From Gordonia hirsuta DSM 44140 = NBRC 16056 (GTDB taxonomy: Bacteria; Actinomycetota; Actinomycetes; Mycobacteriales; Mycobacteriaceae): a DNA stretch of 64,000 nt. A program made the translations under genes and the position numbers. Below, piece by piece: positions 8,619-18,547 of this stretch. Below the pieces are notes generated by a model, which ran no database searches, was not told the DNA's origin, and was given only the letters and a program-made list of their open reading frames with translations. The stretch is from positions 122,020 to 186,019 of the forward strand of contig NZ_BANT01000012.1 of NCBI RefSeq assembly GCF_000333015.1, written 5' to 3'. Within the stretch, counting starts at the first letter, position 1. Every line of letters starts with the position of its first letter.

Positions 8619-11600
8619 TCAGCGTTTAGCGGCGATCACCTCGATGATCCGCGGACGCAGTTCACCGGCGGTGATGATCGCATCGGCCGAGCCGACCTGG
8701 ACGGCGCGCTCGATACTGTGCACCGCATCGAATTCGGCGGCCACCTCGGCCAGCTTCTCCGAACGCACGGTGGCCCGTACCTCTTCGAGCTCGGCGGCGA
8801 TGGTGGCGTGGTCGGAGTCCGAGGCGTTTTCCAGCCGTGTGTGCAGCGCCTGCACCCGCGGATCGGTTTCGGTCCGGGTCCGGACCTCACCGGCGAAGAC
8901 CACCGCCGCAGCCGGAGCACCGCCGAGTACCGAGGCGAACGAGCCTTCGATGGCCAGCACCGTCATATTCGGGTTCAGCGCCTTGGAGAAGACCACGAAC
9001 GCACCCCCGTGGTACCGGGAGATGACGCAGAAGACGATCGGACCGTCGAAGTTGATGATCGCGCGGCCGATTTCGGCGCCGTACTCCAGCTGCAGCTTGC
9101 GCAGCGATTCGGGTGAACCATCGAAGCCCGACAGGTTCGCCAGCACGACCACCGGGCGGTTGCCGCTGGCCGCGTTGATCGCGCGGGCCGCCTTCTTCGA
9201 CGACTGCGGGAACAGCGTGCCGGCGCTGAACGTATCGGGACCGTCGGTCGGCAGGAAGCCGCGGCGGGCGATCGGGGTGGATTCGATACCGATCAGGGTC
9301 ACCGGATGACCGCCCAGGTGGGTGTCCCAGGAGACGACGGTTTCGGCGTCGTGCATACCCGCCCAGCGTTCGAGCGCGGGCAGGTCCTGGTCGGCCACCG
9401 CCCGCATCACCGACCGGATGTCGAACGGCTTCTTGCGGTCCGGATTGGCCTTGGCGGAGAAGATCTCACCGACCGTGGCGAATTCGCTGCCGTCGAGCTG
9501 GTGCGGGTAATCGGAGATGTCACGGTCGGCGGGGTCAGCGGTCTCGGCCAGCCGCGGACCGTCCTCGCCGGGTACCACGTAGGTGTGATCGTAGTGGCTC
9601 ATCACCACACCGATGGCCGCGGTCAGGTTCGGCGCCCAGTACTGCGCCTCGCCGTTGGGGCCCATCACCCGGTCGTAGCCGCCGATCCCGAAGTTGTCCT
9701 CGGCCGAGACGCCGCCGGAGAAGTCCAGGGCCTGTTTGCCGGTGAGCACCATCGACGAGTCCGGGGTCATCACCAGGATGCCCTTGGTGTGCATCAGCAT
9801 GGTGGCCTCGGCGTTCCAGTAGGCCTGGCCGCCGACGTTGATGCCGGAGACGACGATGTTGATTTCGCCGCCGTCCTGGGTGAATTCGACGATCCGCTTC
9901 AGTGCGGCGGCCACCCAGTCCAGGTTCTCGGTGCCCGAATCCATCTTGACCGCGGCACCGGAGGACAGTGCGTACCACTCGACGGGCAGCGACTGCTGCT
10001 CGGCCAGGTCCAGTGCGGCGATGTAGCGCCGGCATTCCGGTTCGGTCAGCGCACCCAGGGACTTGGTCGGGTCGCCCAGCATCACCACGCGGCGGACGCC
10101 TTCGGGGTACTTGAGGGTCGGGGTGCTGACCACACCGACCACCACCGCGGCGGTATTGCGGCCCTTGGGGCGCTCGACCGGCACCAGTACACCGTTCTCG
10201 TCCAGGTCGTACTCGGTGAAATCGCCGAGCAGGTCGGTGAGCTCATAGGGGTAGACGGTGTTGCGGCGCGCGGCCCGCAGGACCTTCTGGCGGTATTCGT
10301 CGACCGGCTCGATCGGCGACTCGTCGGGCTCACCGACCGTGATCTTGGTTTCGCCGGCGGCATCGAAGGTGACGCGCACCGAGACCTTGGTCAGCTCGCC
10401 GGTCTCCTGATCGCGGTGCCGGGCGATCAGCTCGATCTCCTCCAGGCCGGCGCCGTCGACCGAGGCGGCGGTGCCCAGCGTGTGGCGCACCACCGCGGCG
10501 ACCTGCTTCTCGGTCACATCCAGCGGCGGCCAGATGTACATGACGATGCGGTTGGTGTTGAAGCGTTTGGACGACGGCCGCTTGGCCTGGGCGCGGCGGA
10601 TCGAGTCCACGCTCGCCTCGAAGGCCCGCTCGGCGGTCGGCAGAGTCAGCAGACTGCCGTCCTGGGCCACCGCGGTCAGGTCTCGGACCTGGGTGAAGGC
10701 GATCAGCCGGTCGTCGGCCGGATTCGCCTTGGCTACGGCGCGGTAGAGGTAGACCTCTTCGTCGTCGGACGAGCGCAGCCGGGTGACGTCGAATTTACGC
10801 AGCCGTTCCATCTGCATGCGCTGGGCGATGTAGGGATGCAGTCCGCGGATCAGCCGGTCCTCGGCCATTCCGGTCGCCGAGGGCCGGAAGGTGAAGTGAT
10901 GATGCATCACCTCGTCATCGAGGCCGGCGACGGTGATGGTGACGCGGTGAACCTGGTTGGGCAGGGCCCGGGCGCTGACCACCTCGTGCAGCTGCGCGGC
11001 CATCTCGTCGAGGTCCTCGGGCTGGTCGTCCCAACGCACATAGACATCGGCGTCGATGGACGCGGCACCGTCGGACAGCTCGGCCAGTCCCAGCATGGCG
11101 GTGTCCAGGCCGGGGAAGGCGGTGGCGGCCGAGACCAGCACCGAGACGCCGCGCTGGGCCATCACGAAGGTGACGCCGCCCGCGCGGTGGGCGGACACCG
11201 CGCTCAGTCCCTTGTTCCCATAGTAGCGGCGGGTCAGCACCTCGAGCATGACGGCGTTGTCGAGGGAGTCGTCGGCCAGTCGCCGGCTGAGCACCCGCAC
11301 CAGCGGTTCGGTGCTCTTGACCATCTCGGCGATCCGCTCGGCCCGGTCGGAGGCCTCGGGATGTTCGTCCAGATAGGTCAGGTCGCTGTCGATGGCGGCG
11401 TAGACGCGCTCGCGGGTGCGGCGCAGGCGGGGCTGTCCGTACCAGGCGTACAGCACCCCGCGGGCCAGGTCGGCGATCGGCGGGAACCGCAGCTGGGTGG
11501 AGCCGACCAGATGCTCGAGCATCTGACCGACGTGCTCGCGCAGTTCCGGCGGGGGCGGGGGCTCCTTCATCCAGCGGCGCAGCAGCGCGGCGATTCCGGC

Positions 11601-14081
11601 GACCACCTCGTCGAGCCGCTGGACCGCCAGGAAGATCCGGAAGACGCCGGCCTCCAGTTCAGCGGTGCGCTCCTCGAGGTCCTCGACTCCGTAGTGGGCC
11701 AGCGCTGCGGCGAGCTTGGCGCGGAACTGTTCGGGCGAGCCGGCCAACTCCAGGTCGAGGCTCTGCAGGTAGGTGTGCAGGTGCTCGCGGGCGCTGTGCA
11801 CCCGCTCGTGGACGTCGTCGTCGGAGGGACGACGGCGGGCCAGTTCTGCCAGGTCGGCGAACACGCCGATCACTTCGGTTTCGGCGGCCAGCGGGCGCGT
11901 GCCGGCGTCGATCTCGGCGCGCCGGCGCTCGAGGTAATCCTCCAGCAGCGCGGCGCTGTTCTCGGGTTCGACATCGAAACCCAGCAGCAGACTGCGCAGA
12001 TCTCTGCGGTCGCGATCGGCGATCACCGACGGATCGTTCTCGGCCGGGGCCGTCGGCAGATCCAGGATCGCCTCCTCGGTCTCGGCGACGGCCTCTTCGC
12101 CCTCCTCGTCGTCGATCGGCTCCAACCGCAGGAGCGGGGCGCCGGTCTCGACCTGGGCGCCGACCGAGACGACGCATTCCTTGAGCCGGGCGGCGAACGG
12201 GGCACGCAGCACCGTCTCCATCTTCATGCTCTCCAGAACCAGCACCGGATCACCGGCCGCCACTTCGGCGCCGACCTCCAGCGGGGTGGCGATCACCAGC
12301 GCGGGGGCCGGGGAGCGGACCACACCGCCCTCGTCCCGGCTGACCCGGTGGGTCACGCCGTCGACGTCGACCAGGTGGATCGGCCCGTGAGTGTCGGTGA
12401 GCACCCGGAAGCGCTGTCCGTTGACGGTGATGCGGCCGGTGTGCTCGTCGAACCGTTCGATCGTCACATCCGCGGTCTGGGAGGCGCTGCCCGATTCGAT
12501 GACCACCCGGAACCGATCGGCGTCGACGCGGGCCACCCGGACCCGGTATCCGATGCCGCGCAGTTTGAAGTCGACGGGGCGTCCGCTCTCGTGCATCACC
12601 TGCGGGCGTCCGCCGCGAGCGGTGGCGAACAGCCGGTTGCGTTCGGCCGCCTCCTCCTCCTCGTAGGCATCGATGGCGGCGGTGGCCAGCGCGATCGACG
12701 AATGCCGGTGGCTGACCAGGCGGCCCTGCGCCCGGACCCGGTCGATCCAGCCGGTGTCGGCGCTGCCGTCGATCACCTCGGGCTGATCGAGCAGATCGAT
12801 GATGAAGCTGGAGTTGGTGGCGCCGCCCTCGATCACCACGCGGGTCCGGCTCATGGCCCGTCGCAGCCGGGCCAGGGCCTGGTCGCGATCGCTGCCGTAG
12901 GCGATGATCTTGGCGATCATCGAGTCGAAGTCGGCCGGGATGGTGTCGCCCTCGCTGACGCCGGTGTCCACGCGCACGCCCGGGCCGCTGGGCAGCTCCA
13001 GTCGGGCGATATATCCCGGCGACGGCGCGAAGTCGCGGTCGGGGTCCTCGGCGTTCAGGCGTGCTTCGACGGCGTGCCCGCGTTCGGTCGGGCGCTCGCC
13101 GGTGAGCTTGCCGCCGTCGGCGACGTGCAGCTGGGCGCGCACCAGGTCGAAGTCGGTGGTGACCTCGGTGATGGGATGCTCCACCTGCAGGCGGGTGTTC
13201 ACTTCCAGGAAGGCGAACAGCTTCTCTCCGGGGTGATACAGGAACTCCACGGTCGCCGCACCGCGGTAACCCACGCGCACGGCCAGCCGTTCGGCGGCGG
13301 CCTTGACCTCGGCGACCTGCTCGGGACCCAGCACCGGGGAGGCCGACTCCTCGATGACCTTCTGGTTGCGGCGCTGGACCGAGCAGTCGCGCACGCCCAA
13401 CGCCCAGGCGGTCTCACCGTCGGAGATCACCTGGACCTCCACGTGCCGGGCACCGGTCACCAGTCGTTCGAGGAAGACCACGCCGGAACCGAAGGCGCGC
13501 TCGGCCTCGTCGCGGGTGCGCTGATAGGCGTCGACCAGATCGGCCTCGTCGTCGACCCGGCGGATGCCGCGGCCGCCGCCGCCGGCGGTGGCCTTGAGCA
13601 TCAACGGATAGCCGATGCGTTTGGCCGCGTCGACGGCCTCAGCCTGGGTGCGGACCTCGCCGCCGCTCCACGGGGCGACCGGGACGCCGACCTCTTCGGC
13701 GATGAGCTTGGCGCCGATCTTGTCACCGAGCTGGCGCATCGCCTCGGGGGAGGGACCGATGAAATTGACCCCGATCCGGCCGCACAGTTCGGCGAAGGCC
13801 GGGTCTTCGGCGACGAATCCCCAGCCCACCCAGGCGGCGTCGGCTTCGGTCTCGACCAGGGCGCGTTCGAGGACCGCCAGGTCGATGTAGGGGCGGGCCG
13901 AGGCCGGCCCGAGGTCGTAGGCGACATCCGCTTCGCGGACGAACGTGGCGCCGGCGTCGACGTCGGTGTGCAATGCGATGGTCTGCACATCGTCGCCGGT
14001 CTCGGCGTTCAGGTCCCGGACGGCGTTGATGAGCCGCATCGCAGCTTCTCCACGGTTGACAATCGCGATACGACGGAACAT
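8619..14081 (-). CDS. single-chain acyl-CoA carboxylase (BC-BCCP-central-CT), 1820 aa
   Basis: All activities of an acyl-CoA carboxylase in one chain. Residues 1-450 are biotin carboxylase (VNRGEAAMR start, ATP-grasp loop [26 protein letters not shown]). Residues about 570-650 are the biotinyl domain with LESMKMET, Lys620 being the biotin site. A 500-residue alpha-rich central region follows, then a carboxyltransferase from about 1250 to 1790 (FNTNRIVMYIWPPLDV, VVLANLSGFDGSPESLRK, RYHGGAFVVFSKALNPNM). The arrangement recalls eukaryotic acetyl-CoA carboxylase more than the split bacterial enzyme. Multidomain carboxylases of this kind are known in some actinomycetes; substrate cannot be read from sequence, with acetyl-CoA or longer acyl-CoA plausible. 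Start ATG 14081 has GAAGG about 4-5 nt upstream. Confidence 0.92.
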   Translation of the reverse strand: MFRRIAIVNRGEAAMRLINAVRDLNAETGDDVQTIALHTDVDAGATFVREADVAYDLGPASARPYIDLAVLERALVETEADAAWVGWGFVAEDPAFAELCGRIGVNFIGPSPEAMRQLGDKIGAKLIAEEVGVPVAPWSGGEVRTQAEAVDAAKRIGYPLMLKATAGGGGRGIRRVDDEADLVDAYQRTRDEAERAFGSGVVFLERLVTGARHVEVQVISDGETAWALGVRDCSVQRRNQKVIEESASPVLGPEQVAEVKAAAERLAVRVGYRGAATVEFLYHPGEKLFAFLEVNTRLQVEHPITEVTTDFDLVRAQLHVADGGKLTGERPTERGHAVEARLNAEDPDRDFAPSPGYIARLELPSGPGVRVDTGVSEGDTIPADFDSMIAKIIAYGSDRDQALARLRRAMSRTRVVIEGGATNSSFIIDLLDQPEVIDGSADTGWIDRVRAQGRLVSHRHSSIALATAAIDAYEEEEAAERNRLFATARGGRPQVMHESGRPVDFKLRGIGYRVRVARVDADRFRVVIESGSASQTADVTIERFDEHTGRITVNGQRFRVLTDTHGPIHLVDVDGVTHRVSRDEGGVVRSPAPALVIATPLEVGAEVAAGDPVLVLESMKMETVLRAPFAARLKECVVSVGAQVETGAPLLRLEPIDDEEGEEAVAETEEAILDLPTAPAENDPSVIADRDRRDLRSLLLGFDVEPENSAALLEDYLERRRAEIDAGTRPLAAETEVIGVFADLAELARRRPSDDDVHERVHSAREHLHTYLQSLDLELAGSPEQFRAKLAAALAHYGVEDLEERTAELEAGVFRIFLAVQRLDEVVAGIAALLRRWMKEPPPPPELREHVGQMLEHLVGSTQLRFPPIADLARGVLYAWYGQPRLRRTRERVYAAIDSDLTYLDEHPEASDRAERIAEMVKSTEPLVRVLSRRLADDSLDNAVMLEVLTRRYYGNKGLSAVSAHRAGGVTFVMAQRGVSVLVSAATAFPGLDTAMLGLAELSDGAASIDADVYVRWDDQPEDLDEMAAQLHEVVSARALPNQVHRVTITVAGLDDEVMHHHFTFRPSATGMAEDRLIRGLHPYIAQRMQMERLRKFDVTRLRSSDDEEVYLYRAVAKANPADDRLIAFTQVRDLTAVAQDGSLLTLPTAERAFEASVDSIRRAQAKRPSSKRFNTNRIVMYIWPPLDVTEKQVAAVVRHTLGTAASVDGAGLEEIELIARHRDQETGELTKVSVRVTFDAAGETKITVGEPDESPIEPVDEYRQKVLRAARRNTVYPYELTDLLGDFTEYDLDENGVLVPVERPKGRNTAAVVVGVVSTPTLKYPEGVRRVVMLGDPTKSLGALTEPECRRYIAALDLAEQQSLPVEWYALSSGAAVKMDSGTENLDWVAAALKRIVEFTQDGGEINIVVSGINVGGQAYWNAEATMLMHTKGILVMTPDSSMVLTGKQALDFSGGVSAEDNFGIGGYDRVMGPNGEAQYWAPNLTAAIGVVMSHYDHTYVVPGEDGPRLAETADPADRDISDYPHQLDGSEFATVGEIFSAKANPDRKKPFDIRSVMRAVADQDLPALERWAGMHDAETVVSWDTHLGGHPVTLIGIESTPIARRGFLPTDGPDTFSAGTLFPQSSKKAARAINAASGNRPVVVLANLSGFDGSPESLRKLQLEYGAEIGRAIINFDGPIVFCVISRYHGGAFVVFSKALNPNMTVLAIEGSFASVLGGAPAAAVVFAGEVRTRTETDPRVQALHTRLENASDSDHATIAAELEEVRATVRSEKLAEVAAEFDAVHSIERAVQVGSADAIITAGELRPRIIEVIAAKR

Positions 14082-14342
14082 ACGCCCTTCTCTGTCTTCT
14101 TACGTCCTGCGTCGGCAGCGGTTCTGCGTCGGCAGTGGTTCGGCGGGTGCCGATGTACGGGTGGCCGCCGCGGTCCCCGGGCTGCGGGCGGGCGGCGCTC
14201 GGCTCGTTTCGAGCTCGTTGGTCCACGGTAAGGGGCGGACCCGGCTCTCGGTAGTACCTACTCTCACGTAACTACCCTGGAAGCGACGAAGGACACACCT
14301 ACTGGCCAGTCGGGTGCCGTTCGGGCCGCGACGGACCGGTGA
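14082..14342. promoter_or_regulatory. intergenic region upstream of the 1820-aa carboxylase, with inverted repeats
   Basis: 261 nt without a gene, upstream of the carboxylase gene on the minus strand. Two symmetric elements are visible: GGTAGT (14250-14255) with ACTACC (14271-14276), and the perfect 10-bp palindrome ACTGGCCAGT (14301-14310). Their position upstream of a fatty-acid-precursor enzyme makes them candidate regulator sites. No regulator is identified here, and the exact promoter is not resolved. Confidence 0.4.
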
Positions 14343-14747
14343 CTACGGCGGCGCCGACTGCAGGCTCCCCGGCGTCAGCCCCAGCGCCTGCTGCGCATAC
14401 CGCAGCACCGCGGGCGCCGATTCGGCCAGCGCCGCGCCCATTCCGGGGCGGTGCAGACCGCGCAGTTCGCTCCGCTCGGGGGTGCCGCGCACGCCGATCA
14501 CCGCGGCCAGTTCGCCGGTGGTCGGAATGCACACCGCCCACACGCACCGCACCGGTAGCCGGGCTGGATCGTCGGCCGCCTCCGGGACGTCGGCCAGATC
14601 CGCATCGTCGGCGGCCAGAACCTGCGCCAGATATCCGGCGGAGTCGGCCAGCGACAGATCGGTCAGTGCCGGCAGATCCGAGAGCCGGTCGTCGGCGCGC
14701 AGTGCCCGCAGGTACCAGGCGCCGGCGTTGATCTCGACGGGAGTCAC
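14343..14747 (-). CDS. small conserved hypothetical, possibly a shortened GNAT protein
   Basis: 134 residues, starting 14 nt after the accA3 stop on the same strand and therefore probably in its transcript. The first residues, NAGAWYLRALRADDRLSDLPAL, resemble the opening of actinobacterial GNAT acetyltransferases. A central CVWAVCIPTTGELAAVIGVRG could be the beta2-beta3 hairpin of that fold, but the acetyl-CoA loop R/Q-x-x-G-x-G/A is not evident and the protein is short. Function is not assigned. Confidence 0.55.
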   Translation of the reverse strand: MTPVEINAGAWYLRALRADDRLSDLPALTDLSLADSAGYLAQVLAADDADLADVPEAADDPARLPVRCVWAVCIPTTGELAAVIGVRGTPERSELRGLHRPGMGAALAESAPAVLRYAQQALGLTPGSLQSAPP

Positions 14748-14761
14748 GCCGCGCGGACGGT

Positions 14762-16558
14762 CTACTTGAGTTCCAGCAGGACGGTGCCCTGGGTGACGGC
14801 GGCACCCGGCTCCACAGACAGACCGGTGACGACGCCGTCCTTGTGGGCGGTGACCGGGTTCTCCATCTTCATCGCCTCCAGGACGACGACCAGATCGCCG
14901 GCGGCCACGGTGTCGCCCTCGGCGACGGCCACCTTGACCACGGTGCCCTGCATGGGTGCGGCCACGGCGTCACCGGAGACCGCCTTGCCGCCGCCCTTGT
15001 TGCGGGTGCGCGGCTTGGGCTTGCGCCGCAGGGCGCCGCCTCCGTTGCCGCCACCGCCCAGGTTCAGATCGCCCGGCAGCGACACCTCGACGCGGCGACC
15101 GCCGACCTCGACGACGACACTCTGCCGGGGCAGGGACTCCTCCTCGTCGGTCTGCGCACCGATGCCGCTGTAGGGCTCGATCGGGTTGTCCCAGTCGGTC
15201 TCGATCCATTTGGTGTAGACCTCGAAGGACTCGCCGTCACCGATGAATGCGGGATTCTCGACGATGTGACGGTGGAACGGGAGCACGGTCGCCAGACCGT
15301 CGATCTCGAACTCGGCGAGTGCGCGGGCGCTGCGCTGCAGCGCCTGCTCGCGGGTCTCACCGGTGACGATCAGCTTGGCCAGCATCGAGTCGAACTGTCC
15401 GCTGATCACATCGCCCTGCCGGACGCCCGAGTCCACGCGCACGCCCGGACCGGCCGGCTCGCGGTAGACGACGATCGGGCCGGGGGCGGGCAGGAAGCCG
15501 CGGCCGGCGTCCTCGCCGTTGATCCGGAACTCGAAGGAGTGACCGCGCGGAGTGGGATCCTCGGTGATCTCCAGTTCCTTGCCCTCGGCGATGCGGAACT
15601 GCTGGCGCACCAGGTCCAGCCCGGCGGTCTCCTCGGTGACCGGATGCTCCACCTGCAGGCGGGTGTTCACCTCGAGGAACGAGACGGTCTCGCCCTGCAC
15701 CAGGTACTCCACAGTGCCGGCGCCGTAGTAGCCGGCCTCCCGGCAGATCTGCTTGGCGGAGGAATGGATCATCTCGCGCTGGGCCTCGGTGAGGAACGGT
15801 GCCGGTGCCTCCTCCACGAGCTTCTGGAAACGGCGCTGCAGCGAGCAGTCGCGGGTGCCGGCGACCACGACGTTGCCGTGCTGGTCGGCGATCACCTGGG
15901 CCTCCACGTGCCGGGCCTTGTCCAGGTACTGCTCGACGAAGCACTCACCGCGACCGAAGGCGGCGACGGCCTCGCGGGTGGCCGAGTCGAACAGCTCGGG
16001 GATCTCTTCGATGGTGTGGGCGACCTTCATTCCGCGGCCGCCGCCGCCGAAGGCGGCCTTGATCGCGACCGGGACGCCGTGCTCCTTGGCGAAGGCGAGG
16101 ACCTCGTCGGCGTCGGCGACGGGATCCTTGGTGCCTGCGGCCATCGGGGCCTGGGCGCGCTCGGCGATGTGCCGGGCGGTCACCTTGTCACCGAGGGCGC
16201 GGATCGATTCGGGGGAGGGGCCGATCCAGGTCAGCCCGGCGTCGATGACAGCCTGGGCGAAGTCGGCGTTCTCGGACAGGAAGCCGTAGCCGGGGTGGAT
16301 GGCATCGGCGCCGGAGCGGGCCGCAGCGTCGAGGATCTTGTCGAACACCAGGTAGCTTTCGGCCGACGTGGTGCCGCCCAGGGCGAAGGCCTCGTCGGCC
16401 AGCTGTACGAACATCGCGTCGGCGTCGGGCTCGGCGTAGACGGCGACGCTGGTGATGCCGGCGTCGCGGGCCGCCCGGATCACGCGGACGGCGATCTCAC
16501 CGCGGTTGGCGATGAGGACCTTAGCGATGGTCTTCTGGGGGATCTCGGTGTTGGACAC
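14762..16558 (-). CDS. accA3: acyl-CoA carboxylase alpha subunit (biotin carboxylase + BCCP)
   Basis: 598 residues, matching the roughly 600 of mycobacterial AccA3, the shared alpha subunit for acetyl-, propionyl- and long-chain acyl-CoA carboxylases. It carboxylates its own biotin with ATP and bicarbonate. Visible: [20 protein letters not shown] at the start, [15 protein letters not shown] in the ATP-grasp domain, [17 protein letters not shown], and a C-terminal biotinyl domain with EAMKMENPV, Lys564. The start is GTG 16558, which has AGGAG six nt upstream; an in-frame upstream codon would add 14 residues without homology. The partner beta subunit accD5 and epsilon subunit accE are encoded 5 kb upstream. 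Confidence 0.95.
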   Translation of the reverse strand: MSNTEIPQKTIAKVLIANRGEIAVRVIRAARDAGITSVAVYAEPDADAMFVQLADEAFALGGTTSAESYLVFDKILDAAARSGADAIHPGYGFLSENADFAQAVIDAGLTWIGPSPESIRALGDKVTARHIAERAQAPMAAGTKDPVADADEVLAFAKEHGVPVAIKAAFGGGGRGMKVAHTIEEIPELFDSATREAVAAFGRGECFVEQYLDKARHVEAQVIADQHGNVVVAGTRDCSLQRRFQKLVEEAPAPFLTEAQREMIHSSAKQICREAGYYGAGTVEYLVQGETVSFLEVNTRLQVEHPVTEETAGLDLVRQQFRIAEGKELEITEDPTPRGHSFEFRINGEDAGRGFLPAPGPIVVYREPAGPGVRVDSGVRQGDVISGQFDSMLAKLIVTGETREQALQRSARALAEFEIDGLATVLPFHRHIVENPAFIGDGESFEVYTKWIETDWDNPIEPYSGIGAQTDEEESLPRQSVVVEVGGRRVEVSLPGDLNLGGGGNGGGALRRKPKPRTRNKGGGKAVSGDAVAAPMQGTVVKVAVAEGDTVAAGDLVVVLEAMKMENPVTAHKDGVVTGLSVEPGAAVTQGTVLLELK

Positions 16559-16718
16559 TGGCTCTCCTGACTGGGCCCGCGGTCGGCGGGAAGTTGTCAC
16601 CGGACAACGGCTTGCTGGGTAACGCCACCGTTGACTTTAGGCGTCGTGATCATCGGCACTCACACTAACCCACCGGACGGGCGGTTCCGGGTCAGCGGTG
16701 GTGTGCCGCTATAGAGGT

Positions 16719-18122
16719 TTACCCACCAGCGGCGATACTCGCGAGTAGCCGGGTGAAGTCGGCGAAAAACGCCTGGAGAACGGTGGCGGTCGGGTGGCCG
16801 GGGGTATCGGCCGGGAACCGGGCGTGGATCCGCAGACCGCCGGGGGTGCGGGTGAACCAGACATACACCTCATCGTCGGAATAGGTGTGGCTGCGCAGGG
16901 CGTGGGCTCCGCCGGCATCTGCCAGTTCCGCGTGCGGCAGCGCCCGGGTGTCCATGAACGAGACGACGAATTTGGGGTCCGGCGGGAACGACAGCAGTTC
17001 GGCCACCCGGCGGATCGGGAGCGAGGCGCCCTCGCGGGCCCGGTCCAGGGAGATCATCACCCGTTCCAGGGCCTGGACGAAGTCGGGATCGTCGCCGATG
17101 TCGAGGAAGACCGGTGCCAGCGCCACGAACCAGCCCAGGGAGCCGTGGTAGTCGGCCTGGGTGCGGGTGTGCCGTGGCATCACGGTGGCGAACCGGGTGG
17201 CGCCGCTGTGCCGCCGGTAGGTCAGCGCGGTCACGGCGAGCAGACCGCCGATGAGGGAACCGCCGAGGTCGGCGCAACGTTGTTCCAGGCGCCGGGTCGC
17301 GTCGTCGTCCAGTAGCAGATCGTTGTACGACGGTTGCGCCGGGGGCTGGGGGCCCCCGGGTGCCGCCGAGGCGGGCGGCTCGGGGACGAGGGCGAAACCG
17401 GGCAGAGTGGGTCGGCCGTCGAGGAATTCGCGCCATTCGGCGGCCGCGGTGTGCCGATCGTCGGCGGCGTCGGCGGCCAGCCGTTCGCTCCCGGAGAAGT
17501 CGACGTAGCTGCCGGTCGGTGGGAGCCGCGGGGCGCGACCGGCCGCCGCGGCCCGGTAGAGCTCGCGCAGCTCGCCGTGCGCATTGACCAGCGAATAGCC
17601 GTCGACCAGGGAGTGGTCGGCGGCGAAGAGCAGGGTGAAGCTGTGGGCGCGGGCCACGGTGGCGAAACGGTAGGCGGGCCAGTGCAGCGGGGCGGTGGCC
17701 CGGTCGAAGGAACCGGCGATCTGTTCGATCAGCAGGGTCGGATCGGAGTACCAGCCGACGCGGGCATCGCGCAGATGCACCGCGCCCGGTTCGGTGGTGT
17801 AGCGGTCGGTGCCCTGCTCGGTGAGTGCCACGTGGGTGCGCAGCACCTCGTGCCGGTCGATCCAGGCCAGGATCGCTTTGCGCACGGCCGGCAGCGAGAT
17901 CTGCTCGTCGAAGTCCACCGACACGCCGAGCCACGCCTCCCGGCCGCCTTCGCGCTGCGTGCGCAGCCGGTAGTCCAGCGCCGACCGGAGATGCTGCTCG
18001 TGATTGTGGGAGGTCTGGCGGGGATCGCGCCGCCAGGCGCCCATACCGCCGGCAGCGGCGGGTATCCACTCGACCAGCGCGCCGGGTTCGACGTGGGCGT
18101 CGAGGATCTGCAGGAACTCCAT
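16719..18122 (-). CDS. PapA/condensation-domain acyltransferase
   Basis: 467 residues. The protein reads as a stand-alone condensation or polyketide-associated (PapA) acyltransferase. It has an N-terminal SLPAVRKAILAWIDRHEVLRTHV and an active-site motif ADHSLVDGYS at residues 168-177, in which the catalytic second histidine (His170) and the DG pair (174-175) of HHxxxDG are kept but the first His is Asp. It also has a typical latch region VMPRHTRTQADYHGSLGWFVALAPV. These enzymes esterify alcohols, often lipids, with acyl groups from CoA or carrier proteins. The ATG overlaps the sufE stop by one base (TGATG), so translation is coupled. The substrate is unknown; a glycolipid or wax-type ester is plausible. 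Confidence 0.8.
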   Translation of the reverse strand: MEFLQILDAHVEPGALVEWIPAAAGGMGAWRRDPRQTSHNHEQHLRSALDYRLRTQREGGREAWLGVSVDFDEQISLPAVRKAILAWIDRHEVLRTHVALTEQGTDRYTTEPGAVHLRDARVGWYSDPTLLIEQIAGSFDRATAPLHWPAYRFATVARAHSFTLLFAADHSLVDGYSLVNAHGELRELYRAAAAGRAPRLPPTGSYVDFSGSERLAADAADDRHTAAAEWREFLDGRPTLPGFALVPEPPASAAPGGPQPPAQPSYNDLLLDDDATRRLEQRCADLGGSLIGGLLAVTALTYRRHSGATRFATVMPRHTRTQADYHGSLGWFVALAPVFLDIGDDPDFVQALERVMISLDRAREGASLPIRRVAELLSFPPDPKFVVSFMDTRALPHAELADAGGAHALRSHTYSDDEVYVWFTRTPGGLRIHARFPADTPGHPTATVLQAFFADFTRLLASIAAGG

Positions 18123-18544
18123 CAGGCAGTCTGCTGTGCCACCTGGCGCTTGATGCGGGTGAGCATGCCTGTCATTCCGCGCAGCCGCAGCGGGGAGACC
18201 ACCGAATCCAGACGCAGGTCGTCGACGAAGTCCAACGGAACCGCGGCGATCTGTTCGGCGCTGGCGCCGTCGAGTCCCTGGTGCAGGATCGCGGCGAATC
18301 CCCTGGTGGTCGGGGCTTCCCGAGGAGCGCTGAAGTAGAGGCGGACGGCGGCCGGGTCGCTGGCATCGACCTGGAGGAAGATCGGCGACTGGCATTCGGG
18401 CACCGGTTCCATCGCCGCGGCTTCCAGGTGCGCGGGCAGCTCCGGCAGCTCGTCGGCCAGCTCCAGTAGCAGGATGGTCCGGTCCGTATCGCCGAGGGAC
18501 TGGAAGTCGTCGACGAGTTCGGCCAGAGCGGAGGTCATCTCCAT
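18122..18544 (-). CDS. sufE: SufE family sulfur acceptor
   Basis: 140 residues, the usual SufE length. SufE accepts persulfide sulfur from a cysteine desulfurase. The acceptor cysteine is visible as Cys51 in PECQSPIFL, and the fold continues with [21 protein letters not shown] and a C-terminal [15 protein letters not shown] 18544 begins 3 nt after the sseA stop; ATG 18538 is an alternative. It sits between sseA and the PapA-like gene. Pairing of a SufE-like gene with sseA and accA3 is the known mycobacterial arrangement, apart from the inserted acyltransferase. Confidence 0.88.
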   Translation of the reverse strand: MEMTSALAELVDDFQSLGDTDRTILLLELADELPELPAHLEAAAMEPVPECQSPIFLQVDASDPAAVRLYFSAPREAPTTRGFAAILHQGLDGASAEQIAAVPLDFVDDLRLDSVVSPLRLRGMTGMLTRIKRQVAQQTA

Positions 18545-18547
18545 CGG

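Noticed and set aside
9306..14231. A 1641-codon open frame on the plus strand opposite the large carboxylase.
   Set aside because: It is antisense to a gene with complete domain motifs; its product is low-complexity and His/Gly/Arg-rich, typical of a high-GC third-codon shadow.
14843..16570. A 575-codon plus-strand frame opposite accA3.
   Set aside because: Antisense shadow of a motif-complete gene.
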